Position numbers and translations under genes: made by a program. A DNA stretch of 64,000 nt from Pseudomonas turukhanskensis (GTDB lineage: Bacteria > Pseudomonadota > Gammaproteobacteria > Pseudomonadales > Pseudomonadaceae), in contig NZ_BSFN01000018.1 in NCBI RefSeq assembly GCF_027922365.1, positions 1-64,000 of the forward strand. Direction: 5' to 3'. Below the pieces are notes generated by a model. The model did no database searches. It was not told the DNA's origin and saw nothing but the letters and a program-made list of their open reading frames with translations. Of the stretch, positions 32,880 to 42,149 are shown piece by piece; within the stretch, counting starts at the first letter, position 1; every line of letters begins with the position of its first letter.

Positions 32880-34019
32880 ATGAATGCAGTCAACGCTTCA
32901 GCCGTGAAGAAGGTCCTCATCGTAGGTGGTGGCATCGGCGGTCTGTGCGCTGCCATCGCGCTGCGCCGCAAGGGCATCGCGGTTGATCTGATCGAACTCA
33001 AGGCCGAATGGACCGTTTACGGCGTCGGCATCATCCAGCAAAGCAACGTCGTGCGTGAGATGGCCAAGCTGGGCGTACTCGACGGCTACCTCGACGCGGC
33101 CTACGCCTTCGAGGATGTGGCTATCTACGGGCCTGGCGGCCAGCTCCTGGCGCGCATTCCCGGTCAGCGCCTGGCAGGTCCGGAGTACCCGGCCAACGTC
33201 GGTATCTCGCGCCTGGCACTGCACAACGTGCTGTGCAACACCGCGCTGGAGCTGGGTGCCAAGGTGCGCCTTGGCCTGAGCGTGGAAACCCTTACTGAAC
33301 AGGCCGATAGCGTCAGCGCGCTGTTTACCGATGGCAGCAGCGGCGATTACGACCTGGTGGTCGGTGCCGATGGCCTGTATTCCAAAGTACGTAGCCTGGT
33401 GTTCGGTGATAAATACACGCCACGTTTCACCGGCCAGGCGGTATGGCGCTACAACTTCCCCCGCGCGCCGCAGATCGACCACCTGGCCAATTTTCAGAGT
33501 GCCGAAGGCAACGCCGGCCTGGTGCCGTTGGCCGGTGACCTGATGTACCTCTTCCTCACCTCCCACGAACCCGACAACCCCTGGATGGATACCGCCACCC
33601 TGGCCGAGCAGATGCGCGTGCGCCTGCAGGGCTTTACCGGCCTGATCGGCGAGCTGCGTGAGCAAATCACCGACAGCGCGCAGGTGGTCTACAAGCCGAT
33701 GGAAGTGGTGTTCGTCAACGAGCCCTGGTACCGCGGCCGAGTGCTGTTGATTGGCGATGCCGCCCACGCCACCACGCCGCACCTGGGGCAGGGCGCCGGT
33801 ATGGCCATTGAAGATGCCGTGGTGCTCAGCGAAGAACTCACCGCTGGCGGTGATATCGCCCAGCAGCTGCAGCGCTTTATGGCGCGGCGTTTCGAGCGCT
33901 GCAAGTACATCAGCGAAAGCTCGGTGCTGGCCGGCGACAAAGAGATGGCGCACGACCGTGAGTTCGACCGTATCGGCCTGGTCAAGCAAATGCTCGCCCG
34001 GACCGCTGAACCAATCTGA
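32880..34019 (+). CDS. FAD-dependent aromatic monooxygenase 2
   Basis: A 379-residue class A flavoprotein hydroxylase: VLIVGGGIGGLCAAIALRRKG near residue 12, YDLVVGADGLYSKVR near residue 156, and VLLIGDAAHATTPHLGQGAGMAIEDA near residue 290. It differs clearly from monooxygenase 1, so two separate hydroxylations are likely in the pathway. It heads the operon leading into the DUF1302/DUF1329/MMPL envelope module and the later catabolic genes. The ATG at 32880 was chosen over a GTG four codons upstream; no strong ribosome binding site is visible for either. Confidence 0.91.
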   Translation: MNAVNASAVKKVLIVGGGIGGLCAAIALRRKGIAVDLIELKAEWTVYGVGIIQQSNVVREMAKLGVLDGYLDAAYAFEDVAIYGPGGQLLARIPGQRLAGPEYPANVGISRLALHNVLCNTALELGAKVRLGLSVETLTEQADSVSALFTDGSSGDYDLVVGADGLYSKVRSLVFGDKYTPRFTGQAVWRYNFPRAPQIDHLANFQSAEGNAGLVPLAGDLMYLFLTSHEPDNPWMDTATLAEQMRVRLQGFTGLIGELREQITDSAQVVYKPMEVVFVNEPWYRGRVLLIGDAAHATTPHLGQGAGMAIEDAVVLSEELTAGGDIAQQLQRFMARRFERCKYISESSVLAGDKEMAHDREFDRIGLVKQMLARTAEPI

Positions 34020-34166
34020 GGAAACAGATCCGCACCGAGGCGCTCGGCGGGCGCGCTCGGTGGAGCTGATGCTCAGTAACCCTGAGTTGTAACCGTAAGA
34101 CCTGCGTGCGACTGGCGCCTGAAGGTGCCGGCGAAACTAAAAGAAGAACAATAGCGAGGTTTCTCC

Positions 34167-35837
34167 ATGGCTCGTTTTCACACTGCTGCCTTGCGCGGCG
34201 GACGCCCTCCCTTTGCCCTCAGTTTGGCCGGGCTACTGGTTGGCGTGCTCTCGGCAAATGCTCAGGCATTTGAGTTCGACACCGGTAATCCGGACCTGCG
34301 GGCCCGGTGGGACAACACCCTCAAGTACAGCGCCGCGTGGCGCACCGAGGGCAAGTCCGACAAGCTCAGCGAGGCGCAAAACCTCAATGACGGCGACAAC
34401 AACCTGGACAAGGGGCTGATCTCCAACCGCCTCGATGTGCTGTCGGAAATGGACATCACCTATAAGAACGTCGGTGCCCGCGTCAGCGGCGCAGCCTGGT
34501 ATGACGATGTCTATAACAAGCCCAACGACAACGATGCCGATGGCGGCGTAAACAGCTATTCGGTAGACCCCGACCACTTCACCGACGACACCCGCAAGCT
34601 GCACGGCCGACAGGGCGAGCTGCTGGATGCGTTCCTCTTTGGCCGCAGCGAAATCGGCGATATGCCGGTGTCCGGGCGCATTGGCCAATACGCAATGCAA
34701 TGGGGTGAAAGCCTGTTTTACGGCATGAACGGCATTGCCGGGGGCATGGCACCTATCGATGTGGTCAAGGCCCTGTCGGTACCCAACACCCAGTTCAAGG
34801 AACTGATCCGCCCGGTGGAGCAAGTGTCCGGCCAGTTGCAACTGACGCCCGACGTTACCCTCGGCGCTTACTACCAGTTCGAGTGGGAAGCCAACCGCCT
34901 GCCGGCCGCGGGCAGCTACTTCTCCAGCGATGACTTCTTTGGCGATGGTAACGAACGCTTGTACGTCGGTGCGCCGCTGTTCCCCGGTGCCCAGCCGCTG
35001 GCCTTCTACCACGGCAAAGACAAAGACGCGAAAGACTCCGGGCAGGGCGGTATGCAACTGCGCTGGCGCACCGAAACCGTGGACTGGGGTTTCTACGCTA
35101 TCCGTTTCCACGACAAGTCGCCGCAGCTGAATGTGCGCCCCAACTTTGCCGCGCTCGATCCGTTTACTGGCAAGGCCGGCGAGTACTACTGGGTGTACCC
35201 CGAAGGCATCGAGTCGGTGGGCGCCAGCTTCTCCACCACGGTTGAGCAATTCAACATTGCCGGTGAGCTTTCCACCCGCTGGAACCAACCGCTGGCCTCC
35301 ACCAACCAGCACTCGCTGGCTGTAGACGAAAGCATCAGCAATGACCCCGACGATGCGATTTACGCCACCGGCCGCACGCTGCACGCCAACCTGTCGTGGC
35401 TGGCCAGCCTGGAGCCTTCGTTTATTGCGCCCGAAGCCAGCTTTATTGGCGAGATCGCCTGGAACCGCACCTTGAGCGTCACCCGTAACCCGGACGCCGT
35501 AGACCCCAACGCCGACCGCGACGCCTGGAGCGTGCGCGCTGTGTACGAGCCGATGTACCGCCAGGCGTTCGCCGGCATGGATATCAGCGTGCCGATGGGC
35601 ATGAGCTTTACCCATGGCAAGTCCGAATCCCTGGGCACCGCGTTCGGTGCTGACCGCGGCGGCGATATCAACATCGGCATCAAGGGCAACTACCTCAATA
35701 CCTGGAGCCTGGGCCTGACCTACACGCACTACTACGGTCCGGAAGACACCTTCCTCGATGCCAATAACAACTACACGTTCGAGCAATCGCTGAAAGACCG
35801 CGACTTTGTCGCCGTCAGCGTTAGCCGCACGTTCTGA
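34167..35837 (+). CDS. DUF1302 outer-membrane beta-barrel protein
   Basis: A 556-residue DUF1302 protein with a signal peptide (hydrophobic core FALSLAGLLVGVLSANAQA, cleavage likely before FEFDTG). The mature protein is rich in alternating aromatic/polar strands and ends in a terminal Phe (SVSRTF), the outer-membrane assembly signal. DUF1302 and DUF1329 genes occur together next to MMPL pumps in degraders of steroids and other hydrophobic compounds; a channel or receptor role for a hydrophobic substrate is inferred. DUF1329 follows after 10 bp. Confidence 0.9.
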   Translation: MARFHTAALRGGRPPFALSLAGLLVGVLSANAQAFEFDTGNPDLRARWDNTLKYSAAWRTEGKSDKLSEAQNLNDGDNNLDKGLISNRLDVLSEMDITYKNVGARVSGAAWYDDVYNKPNDNDADGGVNSYSVDPDHFTDDTRKLHGRQGELLDAFLFGRSEIGDMPVSGRIGQYAMQWGESLFYGMNGIAGGMAPIDVVKALSVPNTQFKELIRPVEQVSGQLQLTPDVTLGAYYQFEWEANRLPAAGSYFSSDDFFGDGNERLYVGAPLFPGAQPLAFYHGKDKDAKDSGQGGMQLRWRTETVDWGFYAIRFHDKSPQLNVRPNFAALDPFTGKAGEYYWVYPEGIESVGASFSTTVEQFNIAGELSTRWNQPLASTNQHSLAVDESISNDPDDAIYATGRTLHANLSWLASLEPSFIAPEASFIGEIAWNRTLSVTRNPDAVDPNADRDAWSVRAVYEPMYRQAFAGMDISVPMGMSFTHGKSESLGTAFGADRGGDINIGIKGNYLNTWSLGLTYTHYYGPEDTFLDANNNYTFEQSLKDRDFVAVSVSRTF

Positions 35838-35847
35838 GGAGCTACTG

Positions 35848-37203
35848 ATGCAGACTCGTAACCACTTCACAGCCTTGCTGACTGCCTTGGCTGCCTCCCT
35901 GCTGTTCGCCCAGGGGGCGATGGCCGCCGATGCCGCCAGCCTGAAAACCACCCTGACGCCGCTGGGTGCCGAGCGCGCTGCCAACGCCGATGGCAGCATT
36001 CCGGCCTGGGATGGCGGCTTGACCAAAGCCGACCCGGCCTACAAAGACGGCGGTAAACGCAGCGACCCGTTCGCTGGCGAAAAACCGCTGTTCAGCATCA
36101 ACGCGCAGAACGCCGCGCAGTACGCCGACAAGCTCAGCGTGGGCACCCTGGCGATGCTGAAAAAGTACCCCGATTCCTATCGCCTGGACGTGTACCCCAC
36201 CCACCGCACTGCCGCCGCGCCGCAAGCCGTGTATGACGCCACGGCGGCCAACGCCAGCAGCGCCAAACTGGTGGACGGCGCCTCCGGCCCGACGCCGCAG
36301 AACGCTCAGGGCGGCATTCCATTTCCGCTGCCACAGAATGGCGCCGAAGCCATCTGGAACCATCTGCTGCGCTGGCGCGGGGCGTCCTGGCACACCACGT
36401 TCACCCAGTATTTGACCACCACCGATGGCAAGCATGTGCTGACCAACGATTCGCGGGCCGACATGCAGATGCCGTTCTACCTCCCCGGTGGCGCTGAGAA
36501 AGACGGGGTGTTCTGGGCGATTCGGTTGATCAACGACGGACCACCTTTGCGCGCCGGCGAAGCCATTCTGGGGCGTGAAAACCTCGATGCCGACAAAGCC
36601 GGCGCCTGGACCTATCTGCCCGGCCAGCGCCGTGTGCGCCGGTTGCCCAACGCCTGCTGCGACACGCCGACACCGGCCACCGCCGGGGTGATGAGTTTTG
36701 ACGAACTCTACGTGTTCAACGGCCGTATCGACCGCTTTGACTGGAAGCTGGTCGGCAAGAAGGAGCTGTATATCCCGTACAACTCCAACCGCGTGCTGAC
36801 CGCCAAAGGGCCCGACGAGTTGTTGAGTGATCACCACCTCAACCCCGACGTGCTGCGCTGGGAACTGCACCGCGTGTGGGTAGTGGAGGCAACGCTGAAA
36901 AGCGGCAAGCGCCATGTGTTGCCAAAAAGCACCTACTACCTCGACGAAGACACCTGGGCCGCCGTGCTGGGCGAGCGCTACGACAGCAAAAACCAGTTGG
37001 CCAAAGTGCTGTGGACCACGCCTGTGGTGGTGCCCGATCTGCCTGGCGTCGTCACCGTGACCAACGGCTTCTACGACTTGCTGTCCGGGGCCTGGTTCGC
37101 CGGCGACATCTTCGCTGGCAAGAACGAGCAATACCGCATCGTCGCGCCTTACCCCGAGTCGGTATTCACCCCCGATTCATTGGCCGGTGAAGGTATTCGC
37201 TAG
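35848..37203 (+). CDS. DUF1329 periplasmic/outer-membrane protein
   Basis: A 451-residue DUF1329 protein with a signal peptide (LLTALAASLLFAQGAMA, cleavage before ADAASL). It contains the family's repeated structural elements such as ERAANADGSIPAWDGGLTKA and the AWTYLPGQRRVRRLPNACCDTP region. The fold is related to LolA-like lipid carriers, consistent with transfer of a hydrophobic ligand across the periplasm. A GAGGAG site precedes the ATG. An intrinsic terminator lies directly after its stop, before the rest of the module. Confidence 0.9.
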   Translation: MQTRNHFTALLTALAASLLFAQGAMAADAASLKTTLTPLGAERAANADGSIPAWDGGLTKADPAYKDGGKRSDPFAGEKPLFSINAQNAAQYADKLSVGTLAMLKKYPDSYRLDVYPTHRTAAAPQAVYDATAANASSAKLVDGASGPTPQNAQGGIPFPLPQNGAEAIWNHLLRWRGASWHTTFTQYLTTTDGKHVLTNDSRADMQMPFYLPGGAEKDGVFWAIRLINDGPPLRAGEAILGRENLDADKAGAWTYLPGQRRVRRLPNACCDTPTPATAGVMSFDELYVFNGRIDRFDWKLVGKKELYIPYNSNRVLTAKGPDELLSDHHLNPDVLRWELHRVWVVEATLKSGKRHVLPKSTYYLDEDTWAAVLGERYDSKNQLAKVLWTTPVVVPDLPGVVTVTNGFYDLLSGAWFAGDIFAGKNEQYRIVAPYPESVFTPDSLAGEGIR

Positions 37204-37223
37204 GCACCCGCTGTAGGTGTAAA

Positions 37224-37256
37224 GGGCAGCGGTGCAACACCCGCTGCCCGTTTTTT
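37224..37256 (+). terminator. Intra-operon intrinsic terminator
   Basis: A 9-bp stem (37224-37232 and 37241-37249) with an 8-base loop is followed by G and six Ts. It lies between the DUF1329 stop and the YCF48 start, 15 bases before that ATG. It probably attenuates transcription so that DUF1302/DUF1329 are made in excess of the pump genes. Confidence 0.8.
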
Positions 37257-37270
37257 ACGAGGCAGTAGTC

Positions 37271-38341
37271 ATGAATAAAAACCGCAAAGCACTGGCGCTG
37301 TTGGTACTGGCGATGGCCAGCGCATCTGCCGGTGCCGTGGCACCGCTGGACGTGCTGAGCCTGCCGGCGGTGCAGGGCGCGCAGGCGCAACACGCTGTAT
37401 TACTGGGCATAACCCGTGCCGGCGAGCGACTGGTAGCGGTGGGTGAGCGGGGCATTGTGCTGCTGTCCGACGACAACGGTGCCACCTGGCGCCAGGCCGG
37501 TGTGCCGGTCAGCAGCACGCTGACGGCGGTGCAGTTTGTCGACAGCAAACAGGGCTGGGCCGTGGGCCATGCCGGTGTGGTGCTGCACAGCGGCGACGGT
37601 GGCGAAAGCTGGAACCTGCAACTGGACGGTAAGCGTGCAGCGGCCGTGGAACTGGCGGCGGCGCAAGCGGCTGCGGATGCTCCCCGCCAAGCCAACGCTG
37701 AACGGCTGGTAGCCGATGGCGCGGACAAACCGTTGCTGGCCCTGAGCTTTGCCAATGGCCGTGAAGGCCTGGTGGTAGGCGCATACGGGCTGGCCCTGCA
37801 CACGGACGATGGCGGCCAGACCTGGACGTCATGGATGGACCGTCTGCCCAATCCACGCGGCTTGCACCTGTATGCCGTGGCGCAACAAGGCCAGCAGCTT
37901 TATCTGGCTGGCGAGCAGGGCTTGCTGCTCGGCTCGCACGATGGTGGCGGGCAATTCAGCGCGCTTACCAGCCCTTATGAGGGTAGCTATTTCAGTCTGG
38001 CGTTGGAGCCTGCTGGCGGCGTGGTCGTCGGTGGCCTGCGCGGCAATCTGTTTCGCTCGGTGGACCAGGGTGTGAGCTTTCAGGCCCTCACCAATCCCAT
38101 TCCCATTTCCATCAACGCGGCCGTGGTTGCCGACCGCCAATTGCTGCTGGTCAATCAGGCCGGCGGTTTGCTGCAAGGCGCCGTCGGCAGCGATGCCCTG
38201 CGCCCGGTAGCGTTGCCACCCGGCGCACCGTTATTGGCCGTTGCCAAGGCGGCCGATGGCGCCCTGGTAGGCGTTGGTTTTGCCGGGCCGCAGCGCCTGG
38301 CAGCGGGTGCTACGGCGCCACACACATCGATTGCGGAGTAA
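37271..38341 (+). CDS. YCF48/BNR-repeat periplasmic beta-propeller protein
   Basis: A 356-residue secreted protein: signal peptide (KALALLVLAMASASAGAVA) then repeated blocks of the BNR/YCF48 type such as SDDNGATWRQAG, SGDGGESWNLQ, TDDGGQTWTSW and SHDGGGQFSAL, consistent with a beta-propeller. In DUF1302/DUF1329 modules this protein always sits beside the MMPL transporter; it is presumed to be a periplasmic adaptor. It ends 4 bp before the MMPL start. Confidence 0.88.
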   Translation: MNKNRKALALLVLAMASASAGAVAPLDVLSLPAVQGAQAQHAVLLGITRAGERLVAVGERGIVLLSDDNGATWRQAGVPVSSTLTAVQFVDSKQGWAVGHAGVVLHSGDGGESWNLQLDGKRAAAVELAAAQAAADAPRQANAERLVADGADKPLLALSFANGREGLVVGAYGLALHTDDGGQTWTSWMDRLPNPRGLHLYAVAQQGQQLYLAGEQGLLLGSHDGGGQFSALTSPYEGSYFSLALEPAGGVVVGGLRGNLFRSVDQGVSFQALTNPIPISINAAVVADRQLLLVNQAGGLLQGAVGSDALRPVALPPGAPLLAVAKAADGALVGVGFAGPQRLAAGATAPHTSIAE

Positions 38342-38345
38342 CCCC

Positions 38346-40814
38346 ATGCACGTTCCGAGTTCATCCGCGGCGACGCCGATTCACAGCACCCTGGAGGACT
38401 TCGACAGCCGCTCCGGCTCCCTGCTGGAACGCGCGCTGTTCAACCATCGGCGCCTGGTGTTGCTGATATGCCTGCTGGTGACCGCGCTGCTGGGCTGGCA
38501 AGCCACGCGCCTGGAACTCAACGCCAGCTTTGAAAAGATGATCCCCAACGATCATCCCTTTATTGCCAACTACCTGGAGCATCGCCAGGAACTCAGCGGC
38601 CTGGGCAATGCTGTGCGCATTGCGGTGATCAACAAAAAAGGCAGCATCTACGACGCGGCGTACCTGCAAACCCTGCAGCAACTCAATGACGAGGTGTACC
38701 TGCTGCCGGGCGTGGACCGCGCCTTTATGAAATCGCTGTGGACGCCCTCAACCCGCTGGGTGGGTGTGACCGAAGAAGGCCTGGAAGGCGGCCCGGTCAT
38801 TCCCGATGGCTACGACGGCTCGGCGCAGAGCCTGGAAGCGCTGCAACGCAATATTGAACGCTCCAACGAGATCGGTCAGCTGGTGGCGTTCGACCAGCAG
38901 TCGAGCATTATCTACCTGCCGCTGCTGGCCAAAGACGCCGACGGCAAACCGCTGGACTACAGTGCCCTGGCCCAGCAACTGGAAAGCCTGCGCGGTAAAT
39001 ACCAGCAGCAGGGCATCGAAATTCGCATCACCGGGTTCGCCAAGGTGGTGGGCGACCTGATCGATGGCCTGCGGCAGATTCTGCTGTTCTTCGCCGCTGC
39101 CATTGTCATCACGGCGGTGGTCCTCTACTGGTACACCCGTTGCCTGCGCAGCACCACGCTGGTGATGGCGTGCTCGCTGGTGGCGGTGGTCTGGCAGCTG
39201 GGTTTGCTGCCGTTGCTTGGCTATCAGCTGGACCCATACTCGGTTCTGGTGCCGTTTCTGGTGTTCGCCATTGGCATGAGCCATGGCGCGCAGAAAATGA
39301 ACGGCATCATGCAAGACATCGGGCGCGGCATGCACCGCCTGGTGGCCGCGCGCTTTACCTTTCGCCGTCTGTTTCTCGCCGGGCTTACCGCGCTGCTGTG
39401 CGACGCCGTGGGTTTTGCCGTGCTGATGATCATCAAGATCCAGGTGATTCAGGACCTGGCGGTGATCGCCAGCATCGGTGTGGCGGTCCTGATTTTCACC
39501 AACCTGATTCTGCTGCCGGTGTTGCTGTCTTATGTCGGCGTGACGCCTGCAGCGGCGGTGCGCAGCTTGCGCAGCGAACAGGCTGAAATCGACGGTGCCG
39601 GCAAACAAGCCATCTGGCGCTTTCTCGACCTGTTTACCCAGCGTCGCTGGGCTACCGTTTGCGTGCTGCTTGCCGCGGTGTTGGCCGGCGGCGGCTATTG
39701 GGTCAGCCTGCACCTGAAGATCGGCGATCTGGATGCCGGTGCCCCCGAGCTGCGTGCCGACTCGCGCTACAACCTCGACAACGCCTACCTGACCCAACAC
39801 TACGGCGCCAGCAGCGACATCTTTGCGGTGATGGTCAAAACCCCGGCCGGCGGCTGTTCCAGCTACGACACCTTGCAGCGGGTGGACAACCTCGACTGGC
39901 AACTGCGCGGTTTGCCCGGCGTGGACGCAACCAACTCGCTGGCCTTGCTGAACCGCCGCGTGCTGGTCGGCCTCTCCGAGGGCAACCCCAAGTGGTACGA
40001 ACTGGTGAACAACCAGGCCACCTTGAACATGGTCACCGCCGGTGCACCACGCGGTTTGTACAACGAGGACTGCAGTCTGCTGACCCTGTACGCCTACCTC
40101 ACCGACCACAAGGCCGACACCCTGGGCCGGGTGGTTGACAGCGTGCAGGCCTTTGCCAAAGACAACGACAGCGAGCAGGCGCAATTTCTGCTGGCGGCCG
40201 GCAGTGCCGGCATCGAGGCGGCCACCAATATCGTGGTGAAACAGGCCAGCCACGAGATGCTCTGGTGGGTGTATGGCGCGGTCATTGTGCTGTGCCTTGT
40301 GACCTTCCGTTCATGGCGCGCGGTGCTCTGCGCAGTGCTGCCATTGGTGCTCACTTCCATTTTGTGTGAGGCGCTGATGGTCTGGCTGGGTATCGGCGTC
40401 AAGGTGGCCACCTTGCCGGTAATTGCCCTGGGCGTGGGCATCGGCGTGGACTATGCGCTGTATGTAATGAGCATTGTGCTGGCCCAGTTGCGCCAAGGCG
40501 CGAGCCTGTCGCAGGCCTATTACCAGGCGCTGCTGTTCACCGGCAAAGTGGTGATGCTCACCGGCGTGACGCTGGCCATTGGCGTGGGCACCTGGATATT
40601 TTCGCCGATCAAATTCCAGGCCGACATGGGCGTGCTGCTGGCCTTTATGTTCGTGTGGAACATGGTCGGAGCCCTGATTCTGCTGCCGGCGTTGGCCTAC
40701 TTCCTGTTGCCGCAAAAACCTGTGGTCAGCCAAGCCGTTGTTAAGCCCCAGACCTTACGGGAAACCCTGCCAGAGCCTGCTACCAAGCCGCCGCTGCACG
40801 CGGCTATTCGCTAA
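38346..40814 (+). CDS. MMPL/RND-superfamily transporter
   Basis: An 822-residue RND-superfamily protein of the MMPL/HpnN type. Transmembrane helix 1 lies near residues 37-54, followed by a large periplasmic loop; sterol-sensing-like helices appear near 240-400; the pattern repeats with the second loop and final helices near 640-800 (VIALGVGIGVDYALYVMSIVL). Unlike AcrB-type pumps there is no TolC partner here, and the DUF1302/DUF1329 proteins probably provide the route to the outer membrane. Direction of transport, uptake or export, is not decided by sequence. Confidence 0.9.
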   Translation: MHVPSSSAATPIHSTLEDFDSRSGSLLERALFNHRRLVLLICLLVTALLGWQATRLELNASFEKMIPNDHPFIANYLEHRQELSGLGNAVRIAVINKKGSIYDAAYLQTLQQLNDEVYLLPGVDRAFMKSLWTPSTRWVGVTEEGLEGGPVIPDGYDGSAQSLEALQRNIERSNEIGQLVAFDQQSSIIYLPLLAKDADGKPLDYSALAQQLESLRGKYQQQGIEIRITGFAKVVGDLIDGLRQILLFFAAAIVITAVVLYWYTRCLRSTTLVMACSLVAVVWQLGLLPLLGYQLDPYSVLVPFLVFAIGMSHGAQKMNGIMQDIGRGMHRLVAARFTFRRLFLAGLTALLCDAVGFAVLMIIKIQVIQDLAVIASIGVAVLIFTNLILLPVLLSYVGVTPAAAVRSLRSEQAEIDGAGKQAIWRFLDLFTQRRWATVCVLLAAVLAGGGYWVSLHLKIGDLDAGAPELRADSRYNLDNAYLTQHYGASSDIFAVMVKTPAGGCSSYDTLQRVDNLDWQLRGLPGVDATNSLALLNRRVLVGLSEGNPKWYELVNNQATLNMVTAGAPRGLYNEDCSLLTLYAYLTDHKADTLGRVVDSVQAFAKDNDSEQAQFLLAAGSAGIEAATNIVVKQASHEMLWWVYGAVIVLCLVTFRSWRAVLCAVLPLVLTSILCEALMVWLGIGVKVATLPVIALGVGIGVDYALYVMSIVLAQLRQGASLSQAYYQALLFTGKVVMLTGVTLAIGVGTWIFSPIKFQADMGVLLAFMFVWNMVGALILLPALAYFLLPQKPVVSQAVVKPQTLRETLPEPATKPPLHAAIR

Positions 40815-40815
40815 T

Positions 40816-40849
40816 AACCAGAACAACAACAAGCCAGAACAACAACAAG
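40816..40849 (+). repeat. Short direct repeat before the MFS gene
   Basis: The 16-mer CCAGAACAACAACAAG occurs twice in tandem (40817-40832 and 40834-40849 region) directly upstream of the 33-codon frame. It is unstructured and A/C-rich, a composition that can enhance translation initiation. Confidence 0.7.
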
Positions 40850-40860
40850 AGAGAAATGCC

Positions 40861-40962
40861 ATGCGTAGCCCGACCCTGTTTCTCCATCAGCTTTGTTCCG
40901 CTTGTGCGGTCTTCGGTGCAGCGTTTTGCGGCACTCCGCTGGAGGTGTTCGATGAGCGTTGA
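40861..40962 (+). CDS. Possible 33-aa leader peptide coupled to MFS gene
   Basis: A 33-codon frame with four Cys residues (QLCSACAVFGAAFCG) begins after a purine-rich AAGAGAGAAA segment. It ends inside the MFS gene, overlapping its start by 11 bp, and contains the GGAGG ribosome binding site of that gene. This is the layout of a translationally coupled leader or a very small protein. No family was recognised, so it may be fortuitous. Confidence 0.35.
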   Translation: MRSPTLFLHQLCSACAVFGAAFCGTPLEVFDER

Positions 40963-42136
40963 TCGCCAGGCAGGCTTACCACAATCCCTGCTTCTGCTGC
41001 TGGGCAGCTGCTTACCCGTACTGGGCGCCGTGCTGTTGGCCCCGGTGTTGCCGCGCATGCAGGCCCACTTTGCCGACACCCCGGGTGCCACCGTTTTGGT
41101 GCCCATCGCCCTGACGTTACCTGCGTTGGTTATCGCCCTGGTCGCCCCCTTCGCCGGCCTGATTGCCGACCGGGTAGGGCGCAAGCCGTTACTGCTCTGG
41201 GCCATGGCGCTCTACAGCCTGTGTGGCCTGCTGCCGCTGTGGCTGGACTCGCTGACCGCCATCGTCGCCAGCCGCGCCGGCATCGGCCTGGCCGAAGCCG
41301 CCATCATGACCGGCTGCACCACGCTGATGGGCGACTACTACAGCGGCGCCCGGCGTGAACGGCTGTTTGCCTTGCAGATGGTGGCCACCTCGTTATCGGC
41401 GGCGATCTTTATGGCCGTCGGCGGTGCGCTGGGTGAGAACGGCTGGCGCACACCCTTTGCCCTGTACGCGGTGGGCCTGCTGTTTCTGCCGTTGATGGCC
41501 AAGTTGCTGTGGGAGCCGCAGGGCGATATCGACACGCCTGTCGCTGCCAACGCTGGCGCATTCCCGTGGCGGCGGTTGGCGCCCTTGTATGTGCTTACCG
41601 TGCTGGCCGGCGTCAGCCTGTTTGTGGTGCCGGTGCAGGCCGGTTATCTGCTGAGCCTGATGCACGTCGACGGGCCGCAACAAATCGGCATGACCATGGG
41701 CGCCAACCAACTCGGCGTGCTGGCCGGTGCCCTGGGCTTTCGCGTGCTCAGCGGGGTGAGCCCGCACAAGCAGATGGTGCTGGCCTTTCTGCTCGCCGGC
41801 ATTGGCGGGCTGCTGATGGCGATAGCGGGCAACCATGCGCTGGTGGTGATTGCGGTGTTGGTTAACGGCCTGGGTATTGGCTTGATGCTGCCGACGCTGA
41901 TCACCTGGATCATGAGCCAGGTCGACTTCCAATTGCGCGGCCGCGCTGCCGGTGGTTTTACCGCCGCGATCTTTGCCGGTGAATTTGTAAGCCCCCTGGT
42001 GGTGCTGGCCATCACCGCCGGCGAGCCCGGGCAACTGCCCACTGCCCTTGGTGTGCTCGCCGTGGCCCAACTGTTGATTGCCCTGGCCTGCCTGGGCCTG
42101 CCCAAAACCGCCCCGATTGCTGCTGCGTCGCTCTGA
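40952..42136 (+). CDS. MFS transporter
   Basis: A 394-residue 12-helix MFS protein. The family loop LIADRVGRKPLLLWAMALY follows helix 2, and GIGLAEAAIMTGCTTLMGDYYSGARRERLF covers helix 4-5. Its position between the envelope module and the lower-pathway enzymes suggests import of the pathway substrate or export of an intermediate across the inner membrane. A GGAGG site precedes the ATG. The cupin gene follows after 13 bp. Confidence 0.88.
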   Translation: MSVDRQAGLPQSLLLLLGSCLPVLGAVLLAPVLPRMQAHFADTPGATVLVPIALTLPALVIALVAPFAGLIADRVGRKPLLLWAMALYSLCGLLPLWLDSLTAIVASRAGIGLAEAAIMTGCTTLMGDYYSGARRERLFALQMVATSLSAAIFMAVGGALGENGWRTPFALYAVGLLFLPLMAKLLWEPQGDIDTPVAANAGAFPWRRLAPLYVLTVLAGVSLFVVPVQAGYLLSLMHVDGPQQIGMTMGANQLGVLAGALGFRVLSGVSPHKQMVLAFLLAGIGGLLMAIAGNHALVVIAVLVNGLGIGLMLPTLITWIMSQVDFQLRGRAAGGFTAAIFAGEFVSPLVVLAITAGEPGQLPTALGVLAVAQLLIALACLGLPKTAPIAAASL

Positions 42137-42149
42137 GCGAGGAGTTTTT

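Noticed and set aside
38748..40253. A long minus-strand frame opposite the MMPL transporter gene
   Set aside because: It is a shadow frame rich in His and Gln; the plus strand has the expected RND topology.
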